This document shows positions 16,943-25,166 of a stretch of DNA of 39,606 bases, piece after piece. Every line of letters starts with the position of its first letter. Within the stretch, counting starts at the first letter, position 1. The position numbers and the translations under genes are program-made. The notes beneath the pieces were generated by a model. It did no database searches and was not told where the DNA came from. It saw only the letters and a list, made by a program, of their open reading frames with translations. The stretch covers positions 1 through 39,606 of the forward strand of contig CAVCTM010000008.1 in assembly GCA_963605115.1 (NCBI GenBank), given 5' to 3'. Source of the stretch: SVKR01 sp963605115 (GTDB lineage Bacteria > Bacillota > Clostridia > Oscillospirales > Oscillospiraceae).

Positions 16943-18100
16943 ATGGCAATTCAGTTAGGCATCCCCAAGGACGCACTGATCTCCCTGAACGACATGGTAG
17001 ACAAGTGCGCGGAGGTCAAGGCGGGGCAGGAGGTCGTTATCCTCGCCTACAAGGACGGACTTTACGGCGGCGACAACCTCGTCGACGAGGAAGCCATCGC
17101 ATGGCTCGCGAGCGTCGTGGAGAGCCGCGGCGCGAACTGCACGATCGTCTGGGCGGATGAGCCCCATGAGCTGCACCACTGGCGCTACCCGCCCGTGGTC
17201 AAGGCGGCGATCGCCGCGGCGGACGTTGTGTTCAACCCGACCTTCGACCTCGTTACCGAGGAGATGAGCGAGTTCCGCGATCATCTGGAGGAGTGCAACA
17301 CGTGGATGGTGCGCATGTTCCCGGCGACCGCGCCGCTGCTCATGACGAAGTGGGCGCAGACCCCCTATGAGCTCGTGGAGATGATCCGCCACATCAGCTC
17401 CGAGCCGTTTATGGAGCGCAACATGAATCCCTTCGTCATGACCGACCCGAACGGCACCCATCTGGAGGGCTTCACCCTCGACCCGACGAAGCGCGACGGC
17501 ATCCCCGGCATGGCGTATAACTCCTGGCGCAAGGAAGCCAGCCACTATCTGCCCTGCCCGGAGTGGGTCCACCCGCCGATCAACTGCGCGGATATCCACG
17601 GCGTTTTCAACTTCAACTGCATGCTCAGCTGGTGGTCCCGCTATCTGGACATCGAGCCGGAGTGGGACACCCCGATCAGCATCGAGGTCGAGGGCAGCCG
17701 CATGGTCAACATCACCGGCGGCACGGAGGCTGCGAAGCTGCGCGCGCTGCTGAAGGATCTGGAGACCAAGGTCGGCGACGGCATTTACCGCTTCGACACC
17801 TTCCACTTCGGTGTTCACCCGAACGCAAAGGTCGAGGAGTATCAGTGCCCGAATAACCGCTACCGCCGCATCATCGACCACTCCCACAGCTGCAACCTCC
17901 ACGTCCACATCGGCTCCGCCGGTGCAAAGCCCAACTACTACTACTATCCGCACATCACCGGCGATATCCGCAGCGCCACGCTCACCGTCGGCGACAAGCT
18001 CGTCTACGACAAGGGCTGGCTCTGCTGCCTCGACGATCCCCGCGTCCGCGCGATCGAGGCGAAGTATCCCGGCCGCCCCGGTATTCCCCCGCGTTATTAA
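16943..18100 (+). CDS. M29 aminopeptidase-fold protein, NicX (dihydroxypyridine dioxygenase)-like
   Basis: This is a 385-aa cytoplasmic protein resembling the M29 aminopeptidase/2,5-dihydroxypyridine 5,6-dioxygenase (NicX) superfamily. The C-terminal third carries histidine clusters expected to bind a metal: FHFGVHPNAKVEEY (about residues 288-301) and a DHSHSCNLHVHIGSAG stretch (about 312-327). The N-terminal alpha/beta part (AGQEVVILAYKDGLYG) fits the same fold. In an anaerobe an O2-dependent dioxygenase is unlikely, so a hydrolase or lyase role on a ring-derived substrate is more plausible; this is inference. ATG 16943 has AAGGAGG. It is preceded by multi-hairpin element A and followed by a transporter gene, probably in one catabolic unit with hyuAB. 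Confidence 0.6.
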   Translation: MAIQLGIPKDALISLNDMVDKCAEVKAGQEVVILAYKDGLYGGDNLVDEEAIAWLASVVESRGANCTIVWADEPHELHHWRYPPVVKAAIAAADVVFNPTFDLVTEEMSEFRDHLEECNTWMVRMFPATAPLLMTKWAQTPYELVEMIRHISSEPFMERNMNPFVMTDPNGTHLEGFTLDPTKRDGIPGMAYNSWRKEASHYLPCPEWVHPPINCADIHGVFNFNCMLSWWSRYLDIEPEWDTPISIEVEGSRMVNITGGTEAAKLRALLKDLETKVGDGIYRFDTFHFGVHPNAKVEEYQCPNNRYRRIIDHSHSCNLHVHIGSAGAKPNYYYYPHITGDIRSATLTVGDKLVYDKGWLCCLDDPRVRAIEAKYPGRPGIPPRY

Positions 18101-18109
18101 AAAAGCAAA

Positions 18110-18138
18110 GCCGCCCTCCCGCGAAAGCGGGAGGGGGC
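18110..18138. other. Intercistronic GAAA-tetraloop hairpin
   Basis: CCCTCCCGC (18114-18122)/GCGGGAGGG (18127-18135) is closed by a GAAA tetraloop, ten bases after a stop. It is followed by A6 rather than T6 on the plus strand, so it is more likely an mRNA-stabilising or processing element than a terminator. A second hairpin (AATTTG/CAAATT arms enclosing CCGGG/CCCGG) lies at about 18189-18228 before the MFS gene. Confidence 0.5.
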
Positions 18139-18248
18139 AAAAAAGCGAAAGATCTTTTCCCCGCGAGTGATATGGCGCACCTCCCCGAATTTGTTTCCCT
18201 GACCGGGCGGAAAACCTCCCGGCAAATTTGAAAAGGAGAAAGAGCTTT

Positions 18249-19610
18249 ATGGAAAACAAGGTGCAAACTCCGCGAAAGAAAACGAATTTCAACTACGGCG
18301 TCAAGGGCTGGTGGTGCATCTTCTACGTGATGATTGCGTGGATGTTCATCTCCGGCGGCTGGTGGAACGGCACGGCGCAGAACGTGCTCGCTGACATCAA
18401 GGCGCAGCAGCTTGGACTGGAAAAGTATCAGGTCCTCGCCATGAACAGCTACATCGGCTATCTCAGTATCATCCCCTGCTTCCTCCTCGGCGCGCTTTAC
18501 GGCAAGTATAAGACCCGCATCATGTTCACGCTCGTCTGCATCGTCGGCGGTATCGCCACCTGCTTCTACGGCTACGTGAACTCCGTCATCGGCTACTACG
18601 TCGTCGTGTTCCTCGTGTTCGTCATGGCGGCGAACGCCTCTCAGGTCGCGGAACCGATGATCATCACGAACTGGTTCCCGACCAAGAAGGGCTCCGCCCT
18701 CGGCTGGGCGTCCATCGGCAACAACCTCGCGAACCTCATCACGCTCTCCATCATGACCGCCCTGCTCGCATGGGGCGGACCCGGCAAGACGCTCGTCATC
18801 TTCGGCGCGGCGACCGTTGCCTGGGGTATCATCAACTGGTTCTGCTTCCCCGTGGACCCGACCAAGGTCGGCTTCCTGCCCGATAACGGCGACAGCACGG
18901 AGGAAGAGCGCGCCGCGCTGCGCGCCCGCATGAGCGGTCCGCGCGTCTGGACCATGAAGGAGGTCCTGAAGGACCGCAACTTCTGGCTCGTTATGATCGG
19001 CTACGGTCTGCTCTTTATGGTCTCCTCCGGCTTCCTGCAGCAGATGGTGCCTTACCAGATCTCCATGCGCGTTCCTGAGCTCATCAAGAGCGGCGTCGCG
19101 CCCGATCAGGCTGCCGGCATCGCCGCCGGCGCCGCCGGAAAGTGGATGAAGCTGCTCCCGCTCTTCGCGGTGCCCGGCTCCATCTTCGGCGGCTGGCTCG
19201 ATCAGAAGGTCGGCACCCGCCGCGCGGGGCTTATGATGGGTGTCGGCTACATCATCTCCGGCGTCTGCGGCGGCTTCCTGCCGTATAACCAGATCACGAA
19301 CATCATCTTCGTGTTCATGTTCTTCTTCATGACCGGCTCCAACGCCAACATGGTCATGAGCCACGTCATGAGCCTTTACGGTCCCCGCGACTATCCCGTC
19401 ATCTGGGGCCGCAGCGCGGTCATCATGCAGATCTTCACCGTCACCGCGCCTATCATCCTGTCCACCAGCCTGCGTCTGACCGAGGGCTACCGCAGCGCTT
19501 ACGCCGCCTTCACCGTCGCGAGCCTCGTCGGAACGATCCTCATTTACTTCTCCGCGAGCCGCATCGACAAGGAGCCCGGCGAGAAGCCGACCGCCCAGTA
19601 TAAGGCGTAA
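18249..19610 (+). CDS. MFS transporter, OFA (oxalate/formate antiporter)-like
   Basis: This is a 453-aa protein with twelve hydrophobic segments in two halves. The loop after helix 2 (YGKYKTRIMF) and the NWFPTKKGSALGWASIGNNL motif in helix 5 are typical of the OFA branch of the major facilitator superfamily, whose members import or exchange small carboxylates. The second half begins at about residue 240 and has GGWLDQKVGTRRAG as its own loop motif. The tail is short and cytoplasmic. ATG 18249 was chosen with AGGAG ten bases upstream; a TTG at 18228 would run through that site. It follows the M29/NicX-like gene and precedes the Crp/Fnr regulator, and probably imports the substrate of the hyuAB unit or exports its product. 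Confidence 0.85.
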   Translation: MENKVQTPRKKTNFNYGVKGWWCIFYVMIAWMFISGGWWNGTAQNVLADIKAQQLGLEKYQVLAMNSYIGYLSIIPCFLLGALYGKYKTRIMFTLVCIVGGIATCFYGYVNSVIGYYVVVFLVFVMAANASQVAEPMIITNWFPTKKGSALGWASIGNNLANLITLSIMTALLAWGGPGKTLVIFGAATVAWGIINWFCFPVDPTKVGFLPDNGDSTEEERAALRARMSGPRVWTMKEVLKDRNFWLVMIGYGLLFMVSSGFLQQMVPYQISMRVPELIKSGVAPDQAAGIAAGAAGKWMKLLPLFAVPGSIFGGWLDQKVGTRRAGLMMGVGYIISGVCGGFLPYNQITNIIFVFMFFFMTGSNANMVMSHVMSLYGPRDYPVIWGRSAVIMQIFTVTAPIILSTSLRLTEGYRSAYAAFTVASLVGTILIYFSASRIDKEPGEKPTAQYKA

Positions 19611-19656
19611 AAACAAACCAGCCTCCTTTATCCCTATTTTATATCCTTCTTCACGG

Positions 19657-19685
19657 GAGGCAGAGAGCGGAATGCTCTCTGCCTC
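19657..19685 (+). terminator. Probable terminator after the MFS gene
   Basis: A perfect 12-bp stem (19657-19668/19674-19685) with a five-base loop lies between the MFS stop and the next promoter. The T-tract after it is short (TTATGATTT), so termination may be incomplete. Confidence 0.55.
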
Positions 19686-19700
19686 TTATGATTTCCGGAC

Positions 19701-19730
19701 TTGCATTTCGTGCGCTTCGTGTGGTACGAT
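19701..19730 (+). promoter_or_regulatory. Candidate promoter of the Crp/Fnr gene
   Basis: TTGCAT at 19701-19706, 18 bases, then TACGAT at 19725-19730; the ATG follows 22 bases after the -10. The gene can thus be expressed apart from the transporter. Confidence 0.5.
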
Positions 19731-19751
19731 AAGAAAAAAGGAGGGAGAACC

Positions 19752-20426
19752 ATGGCGTATGGGATCCGCCGCGTGGAACCGGTCTGGCTGCCGACGCGGG
19801 TAAAAAACTTTGCGCAGCGGGCAAAGCTGCTCGACTGCCCGGAGAAAACGACGCTGTTCTGGGTCGGCGACCCGTCCGACCGCGTTTATTTCGTGGAGGA
19901 GGGCTATGTCACCATGTTCCACTTCACGGAGGAGGGCGACACCGTGACGCTCCTGCTCCACCACGCGGGCGACATCGTCGGCATCGGCGGCGTCATGGAC
20001 GACGGCAACCCCCGCGCCGTGTGCAGCGAGACCGTCGGCCGCTGCCGCATCTGGGAGGTCACGGCGAACGCCTTTTACGAGATGATGTATGAGTATCCGG
20101 AGATCGCCGTCTGGGTCGCCCACGACCTCTCGCAGCGCATGAGAAAGATCGACCAGACCGTGCTGCGCCTCGTCTCCATGCCGGCAAGCGCCCGCATCGC
20201 TGCGACGCTGCTCGACGGTGCGGACCGCGAAACGGCGAGCCGGGAAGCTCCCGCCGTCGTCCACCTCACGCATCAGGAGCTCGCGAACATGATCGGCATC
20301 TGCCGCCAGACCGCAACGTTGTTTTTAGGCCGCTTCCGCGACGAGGGTATTCTGGACACCGGCAAGGGCTATATCAAGCTCTACGACTTAGACCGTCTGC
20401 GCACTCTCGCGGCGGAGGAAAAATAA
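19752..20426 (+). CDS. Crp/Fnr family transcriptional regulator
   Basis: This is a 224-aa protein with the two usual domains. An N-terminal cyclic-nucleotide-binding-type beta roll runs over about residues 25-130 (WVGDPSDRVYFVEEGYVTMF; HHAGDIVGIGGVMDD), followed by a dimerisation helix and a winged HTH (LTHQELANMIGICRQTATLFLGRF, about 175-198, shown here only as family evidence). There is no N-terminal Cys cluster as in oxygen-sensing Fnr, so the ligand is probably a small molecule. ATG 19752 has AGGAGGG. It sits at the end of the hyuAB-transporter group and is the natural candidate to act at the hyuA promoter dyad and perhaps on the main operon. Confidence 0.88.
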   Translation: MAYGIRRVEPVWLPTRVKNFAQRAKLLDCPEKTTLFWVGDPSDRVYFVEEGYVTMFHFTEEGDTVTLLLHHAGDIVGIGGVMDDGNPRAVCSETVGRCRIWEVTANAFYEMMYEYPEIAVWVAHDLSQRMRKIDQTVLRLVSMPASARIAATLLDGADRETASREAPAVVHLTHQELANMIGICRQTATLFLGRFRDEGILDTGKGYIKLYDLDRLRTLAAEEK

Positions 20427-20433
20427 AAAAAGA

Positions 20434-20474
20434 GCCGGAGAGCCCCGGCTCACGCCGGGCTCTCCGGACTTTTT
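20434..20474. terminator. Bidirectional terminator between crp-like and lysR-like genes
   Basis: CCGGAGAGCCC (20435-20445) pairs with GGGCTCTCCGG (20457-20467), flanked by an A-run on the left and T5 on the right. It separates convergent genes. Two tandem TTTTATACCC units follow at 20471-20490. Confidence 0.8.
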
Positions 20475-20493
20475 ATACCCTTTTATACCCCTG

Positions 20494-21396
20494 CTATACC
20501 CTTTTTACGTCGTCGCCGATGCACTCGCGGATGACCTGGATGAACTCGGCGGCGTCGGGGTTCTGGTTATTTTTCCGCCACGCGACGACGGAGCAGTGGC
20601 GCGCGTCCTCGCCCTCGATGGGGCGCGCGATGATGTTGGGGCAGTTATAAAAGTTCACGAGGTCCCCCGGCAATATCGCGAGTCCCATGCCTGCGTTCAC
20701 GGAGAGGACAACGGCGTCCGCGCGGTTGAAGTGGTTGATGATGTCCGGCGTGATGCCGCGGTTTGCGCAGATGCGGCGGATGCGGCTGATGAGGTTGACG
20801 TCCGACTCGTAGACGGAGACGAAACGGTGGCAGCCGATGGTGCTCCAGTCGTCCATGTCGATGCTGTCTGCGAGGTCCTTGTGGAAAAACAGGTGGAGCT
20901 GACCGTCGCTGATCGTGACGTACTCAAAAATCTCGCCCGTGGTGGGGAGGAGGCTCAGATTCGCAAAATAGAAATCGTGGTTCCGCTGGCTGAGCGCGTA
21001 TGCCATCTCCGTGCCTTCGAGCAGGTCGATGTCCACCTGCGTGTGGGGCGCGCGGGGGCTGAACGCCGCAACGCAGTCGGAAAAGCCGTAAGCCGAGGAG
21101 CTCATCATCGCGATGCGGATGCAGCCGCTGCGTCCGCTTTTCATATTGTTCAGCCGTGTCTCCGCCGTGTCCTCAAGGGCGATGATCTCCTTCGCGTAGC
21201 GGACGTATTCGATGCCCTCCGGCGTGAGCTCCACGCGGTGGGGGTTGCGCTGGAGCAGCTGGACGCCGAGAGAGTCCTCCAGCGCCTTGATCTGGTGGCT
21301 GACGGCGGGCTGGGTCATAAAGAAGTCGGACGCCGTCCGGGTGAAGCTCAGCGTGCGGGAAACGGAGACGAGAAGACGCAGACGCAGAATGTTCAT
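20494..21396 (-). CDS. LysR family transcriptional regulator
   Basis: This is a 300-aa protein with the standard LysR build. The N-terminal winged HTH (TRTASDFFMTQPAVSHQIKA, about residues 20-39, then LEDSLGVQLLQRNPHRVELT) is followed by a two-lobed inducer-binding domain with the GCIRIAMMSSSAYGFS start of lobe 1. ATG 21396 has AAGGAGG nine bases upstream. It is divergent from the large molybdoenzyme operon across 192 bases with a promoter on each strand, the classical arrangement for a LysR activator controlling its neighbour and itself. The inducer is unknown; an aromatic or related small molecule would fit the operon, as an inference. Confidence 0.92.
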   Translation of the reverse strand: MNILRLRLLVSVSRTLSFTRTASDFFMTQPAVSHQIKALEDSLGVQLLQRNPHRVELTPEGIEYVRYAKEIIALEDTAETRLNNMKSGRSGCIRIAMMSSSAYGFSDCVAAFSPRAPHTQVDIDLLEGTEMAYALSQRNHDFYFANLSLLPTTGEIFEYVTISDGQLHLFFHKDLADSIDMDDWSTIGCHRFVSVYESDVNLISRIRRICANRGITPDIINHFNRADAVVLSVNAGMGLAILPGDLVNFYNCPNIIARPIEGEDARHCSVVAWRKNNQNPDAAEFIQVIRECIGDDVKRV

Positions 21397-21436
21397 GGGG
21401 GCAGACCTCCTTAAAATAAGCCGGTTCGATAAAAAT

Positions 21437-21464
21437 ATTTTATCATAAATTCTTTTGATTGCAA
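21437..21464 (-). promoter_or_regulatory. Candidate lysR promoter
   Basis: On the minus strand, TTGCAA (21459-21464), a 16-base spacer and TAAAAT (21437-21442) lie about 40 bases before the lysR start. The -35 is inside the palindrome ATTGCAAT (21458-21465), a possible self-regulation site. Confidence 0.5.
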
Positions 21465-21480
21465 TAGCTTTTATAAATTA

Positions 21481-21509
21481 TTTCCATTATTTCAAAAGCC
21501 TGTTATAAT
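21481..21509 (+). promoter_or_regulatory. Promoter of the molybdoenzyme-prenyl-Hdr operon
   Basis: TTTCCA (21481-21486), a 17-base spacer and a perfect TATAAT (21504-21509). The weak -35 suggests dependence on an activator, for which the divergent LysR protein is the obvious candidate. The 5' leader is about 70 bases and contains AGGAT/ATCCT arms. Confidence 0.6.
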
Positions 21510-21588
21510 GAGGATGTGTGAAAAAATAAACCGATCCTCAGCGGCGGAAGCATGGCTTTAATCGGGAAAAAAGCAGGAGGAAAAGAAC

Positions 21589-24369
21589 GTGGAGAGACCG
21601 CTGACCACGGGAAAACAGATGATAAAGGGCACCAGTCTCACGGGCGTGGGGGATTCGGGAAACCCCAGCCGCGTGGAGGTGCGGGACGGACGCATTCTCC
21701 GCATCCGTCCTTTTGATTACACGGAAAACCACGCGCGCGACATCGCGAAGAACAAATGGACCATCTCCGCCCGCGGCAGAACGCTCCAGCCGCCTGAGCG
21801 CGCGCCCATTTCGCCCTTCGGTCTGACCTATAAAACGCGCGTTTACTCCAAAAACCGTGTCGCCTATCCCCTCAAGCGCGTGGACTGGGACCCGAAGGGC
21901 GAGCGCAACACCCAGAACCGCGGCGTTTCCAAATACGTCCGCATCAGCTGGGATGAGGCGGCGCAGATCGCCGCCGACGAGCTGCTGCGCATGCGCGACA
22001 CCTACGGGATGAGCGCCGTGCTCGTCGAGTCCGACGGCCATGGCGAGGGCAAGCATGTCGCCTACAAGGGCTGTCCGAACCGCCTTGTCGGGCTTGTCGG
22101 ACCCTACACGGTGCAGGTGCGCAACATGGACTCGTGGGAGGGCTGGCACCTCGGCGCGCGCCATGTCTGGGGCTGCGAGCCGCTCGGCGAGATGAACCCC
22201 AGCGCAAACCTCTATCCGGACATCTGCGAAAACGCGGATACCGTGCTCTACTGGGGCTGCGACAGCGAGGTGACACCGCTTGGCATCACGAGCTTCCTGC
22301 CCAGCAATCTGAGCTTTTTCTTCAGCTCCATCGGCATCAAAAGCGTCTTCATCGACCCGGCGTTCAATTACGCCGCGGCGGTCCATGCGGACAAGTGGAT
22401 CCCCATCCTGCCGAACACGGACGCGGCGTTCCAGCTCGCCATAGCGTGGGTCTGGCTGACGGAGGGGACTTATGATAAGGATTACATCGAAAAGCACGCC
22501 TACGGCTTCGATAAATTCGCCGACTATGTGATGGGACGCGAAGACGGCGTGGAAAAAACGCCGGCTTGGGCGAGCGAAAAATGCGGCGTTGCCGAGTGGA
22601 CGATCAAGGCGTTCGCCCGCCAGTGGGCGCGCGAGCGCACCAGCATCCTCCACGGCAACGGCGGCGGCTATATCCGCGGACCGTATTCGAGCGAGCCGGC
22701 GCGGTTGGAGGTCATGCTGCTCGGCATGCAGGGCCTCGGCGGTCCCGGCGTCCATCAGGCGAAGATGCTGGAGTGGGATGTCTGCACCGCGGAGGACTGG
22801 GCGATCCCTTACCAGCCGGAAAAAATGTACCGCGTGCCCCAGATCGGCAGCAGCGACAATATGCCCGCGCTGCCGGAGGACCTTGCGCTCGACCCGGAGG
22901 TCAACGTCGGCAGAGGCAAGGTCTCGCCGGACGTCGCGCGCCGCGCGCCGGGTTTTGCGAAGCTGACGGGCGGACATGCGCCGGTGGCGCAGTGCGTGCC
23001 GCGCTGCCTTGTCCAGCGCGCGATGCTGGAGGACCACCTGGAGTGGTACGGCTGCGCGTGGGCTCCCGTGCGGCAGGTGCCGGACCCGGCGCTGCCGACG
23101 CCGCACTACCGCTCCAGCGCGGAGAGCCAGTTCCGGAAATTCGAGTTCCCGCGCCCCGGCTGCTCGCGCATCCACATGGTCTGGAGCGACACGCCCTGCA
23201 ACGTCACCTGCTGGAACGCGGGCAACAAATTCATCGAGGGCTACCGCAGCCCGGAGATCGAGACCATCATCGCCCAGCATCCGTGGATGGAAAACGAGTG
23301 CTGCTTCGCCGACCTCATCCTGCCCGTTGCGACGAAATTTGAGCTCGACGACCTCGGCAACGACCATTCCAGCGGCACCTATATGAGCGTTTATTTCGAG
23401 GAAAAATGCGTGGAGCCCATCGGCGAGAGCAAGGACGATTTCTGGTGCTGCGCCGAGGTCGCAAAGAAGCTGGGACCGGACTATTACGAAAAGTTCACCG
23501 GCAACTACACGGCGGAGGACCTCGTGAGGATGCTCTATGACGCCTCCGGCATCGAAGAGCTCATGACATGGGAGGAGCTGCGGCAGAAGCAGATGGTCAT
23601 CGTTCCGCGCAAGAGCGAGGAGGCGATCCGCGCCGTCCCGCCGGGGCTGCGCGTGTTCCACGACGACCCGAACGCCTATCGGCTGACGACGCCGACGGGT
23701 CTGCTCGAATACAGCTCCACGAATATGGAGAAATACCTGCCCGATGACCCGGAGCGCCCGCCCGTGGCGCACTGGATCGAAAAGGGCGTGTCCCACGACG
23801 AGAGGCTCGGCGGCGAGCGCGCGGCGCACTACCCGCTGCTCATCGTCTCCAACCACGGCCGCTGGCGCATGCACGCCCAGTGCGACGACATGATCTGGAG
23901 CCGCGAGGTGGAGACCATGAAGGTCCGCGGCTGGGACGGCTATGCCTACGAGCCCTGCTGGATCAATCCCCGCGAGGCGGCAAAGCGCGGGATCGAAAGG
24001 GGCGATATCGTGAAGGTCTATAACGACCGCGGCATCGTGCTCTGCGGCGCTTACGTTACAGAGCGCATCGCCGACCGCGCCTGCTACGTGGACCACGGCG
24101 CGCGCATCGACCCGATCATCCCCGGCTGGCTGGACCGCGGCGGCGCGATCAACACGATCAGCCCGCTCGCAAACACCTCCGCGAACGCCACCGGTATGGC
24201 GACGAGCGGCTATCTCGTCGAGGTGGAAAAGGTGACGCGGGAGGAAATGGACGGCTGGCGGCGGGACTATCCGGAGGCATTCGCCCGCAAAAGCGACATA
24301 GCCTGCGGCGTGTGTCTCGAAGGCTGGCTCGCGGAAGGAGAAACAGAAAAATGGCAACTGCATTTTTGA
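21589..24369 (+). CDS. Molybdopterin oxidoreductase, pyrogallol transhydroxylase-like catalytic subunit (1)
   Basis: This is a 926-aa DMSO-reductase-family enzyme without a Tat signal and without the N-terminal Cys motif for a [4Fe-4S] cluster, as in pyrogallol-phloroglucinol transhydroxylase (large subunit about 875 aa). The N terminus (VRDGRILRIRPF, LKRVDWDPKGER, RISWDEAA) follows that family. The active-site set keeps the family's spacing: His151, then Asp181-Ser182-Trp183 (in DSWEGW), matching His144, Asp174, Ser175 (Mo ligand) and Trp176 as I recall them from the Pelobacter enzyme. It should bind Mo-bis(pyranopterin guanine dinucleotide) in the cytoplasm and act on an aromatic ring hydroxyl. 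GTG 21589 follows AGGAGGAAAAGAAC. It overlaps its small subunit by 19 bases. Catechol-dehydroxylase-like activity is the main alternative. Confidence 0.82.
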   Translation: MERPLTTGKQMIKGTSLTGVGDSGNPSRVEVRDGRILRIRPFDYTENHARDIAKNKWTISARGRTLQPPERAPISPFGLTYKTRVYSKNRVAYPLKRVDWDPKGERNTQNRGVSKYVRISWDEAAQIAADELLRMRDTYGMSAVLVESDGHGEGKHVAYKGCPNRLVGLVGPYTVQVRNMDSWEGWHLGARHVWGCEPLGEMNPSANLYPDICENADTVLYWGCDSEVTPLGITSFLPSNLSFFFSSIGIKSVFIDPAFNYAAAVHADKWIPILPNTDAAFQLAIAWVWLTEGTYDKDYIEKHAYGFDKFADYVMGREDGVEKTPAWASEKCGVAEWTIKAFARQWARERTSILHGNGGGYIRGPYSSEPARLEVMLLGMQGLGGPGVHQAKMLEWDVCTAEDWAIPYQPEKMYRVPQIGSSDNMPALPEDLALDPEVNVGRGKVSPDVARRAPGFAKLTGGHAPVAQCVPRCLVQRAMLEDHLEWYGCAWAPVRQVPDPALPTPHYRSSAESQFRKFEFPRPGCSRIHMVWSDTPCNVTCWNAGNKFIEGYRSPEIETIIAQHPWMENECCFADLILPVATKFELDDLGNDHSSGTYMSVYFEEKCVEPIGESKDDFWCCAEVAKKLGPDYYEKFTGNYTAEDLVRMLYDASGIEELMTWEELRQKQMVIVPRKSEEAIRAVPPGLRVFHDDPNAYRLTTPTGLLEYSSTNMEKYLPDDPERPPVAHWIEKGVSHDERLGGERAAHYPLLIVSNHGRWRMHAQCDDMIWSREVETMKVRGWDGYAYEPCWINPREAAKRGIERGDIVKVYNDRGIVLCGAYVTERIADRACYVDHGARIDPIIPGWLDRGGAINTISPLANTSANATGMATSGYLVEVEKVTREEMDGWRRDYPEAFARKSDIACGVCLEGWLAEGETEKWQLHF

Positions 24370-25166
24370 TCGACCTGTCCCTGTGCAACGGCTGCTATAA
24401 CTGCCAGCTCGCGTGCAAGGACGAACATGTGGGCAACGACTGGAGTCCCATCGCAAAGCCCCAGCCGGAGATCGGTCAGTTCTGGCTCCACGTGGACCAG
24501 AAGACCTGCGGCACGCTGCCGAAGCTGCGCGTGAACTACACGCCGCGGCTCTGCAACCACTGCGAGAACGCCGCCTGCATCGAGGCGTGCTATTTCGGCG
24601 CCATTTACCGGCGCGGCGACGGGCTCGTGATCATCGACCCGGAAAAGTGCCGCGGCTGCGGTGTCTGCGCGGGGGAGTGTCCTTACGGCGCGATCTATTT
24701 CAACGACGCGCTGCGCGTCGCCCAGAAATGCACCGGCTGCGCCCATCTGCTCGATGCGGGGGCAAAGCTGCCCCGCTGCGCGGATGCATGCCCCACCGGG
24801 GCGCTGCGCTTCGGCGAGGAGAGCGAGCTTGCGGACGATATTCCGGGCGCGGAGACCGACCGCCCGGAGACCGGCTGCCGCCCGCGGGTGTTTTACCGCA
24901 ACCGCCCCGGACAGTTTATTGCGGGGCTCTGCTACGACCCGGCTGAAAAGGAGGTCGTCATCGGCGCGCACTGCCGCCTCGTGAGCGGCGGCAAGGTCTG
25001 GAAAACGGAGACGGACGCTTACGGCGACTTCTGGTTCCGCGACCTTCCCGTCGGACGCTTCCAGCTCTATATCGAAGCGCCGGGCTATCGGCGGAAAAGC
25101 TTTGACGACCTCCGCACCGCGGAGTGCCTGAATCTCGGCGACATCCCGCTGGAGCGGGAGGCATGA
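24351..25166 (+). CDS. Ferredoxin-type small subunit of molybdoenzyme 1, four [4Fe-4S] motifs plus C-terminal beta domain
   Basis: This is a 271-aa electron-transfer subunit. Four Cys motifs are complete: CNGCYNCQLAC (about residues 12-22), CNHCENAACIEAC (about 68-80), CRGCGVCAGECP and CTGCAHLL...CADAC. It should therefore hold four [4Fe-4S] clusters. Residues from about 185 form a transthyretin-like beta-sandwich (ETDAYGDFWFRDLPVGRF), which is also present in the transhydroxylase small subunit and unusual among other DMSO-reductase partners. ATG 24351 has GGAAGGAG. It ends in an ATGA overlap with the prenyltransferase gene. Unlike its paralogue at 29135 it has kept the third cluster motif, so this pair probably does real electron transfer. 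Confidence 0.85.
   Translation: MATAFLIDLSLCNGCYNCQLACKDEHVGNDWSPIAKPQPEIGQFWLHVDQKTCGTLPKLRVNYTPRLCNHCENAACIEACYFGAIYRRGDGLVIIDPEKCRGCGVCAGECPYGAIYFNDALRVAQKCTGCAHLLDAGAKLPRCADACPTGALRFGEESELADDIPGAETDRPETGCRPRVFYRNRPGQFIAGLCYDPAEKEVVIGAHCRLVSGGKVWKTETDAYGDFWFRDLPVGRFQLYIEAPGYRRKSFDDLRTAECLNLGDIPLEREA

Noticed and set aside
20471..20505. Tandem TTTTATACCC units as a possible CRISPR or regulatory repeat
   Set aside because: Only two exact units and one degenerate one, overlapping the end of lysR; too short and too few for an array.
21397..21588. Possible molybdenum-cofactor riboswitch upstream of the first Mo enzyme
   Set aside because: The leader after the promoter is only about 70 bases with one weak hairpin, too short and unstructured for the known Moco motif.
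21538..24456. Very long open frame on the minus strand opposite the first Mo catalytic gene
   Set aside because: It lies wholly antisense to a gene with clear family motifs, has Arg/Ala/His-rich composition typical of GC-rich shadow frames, and shows no domain or ribosome site.
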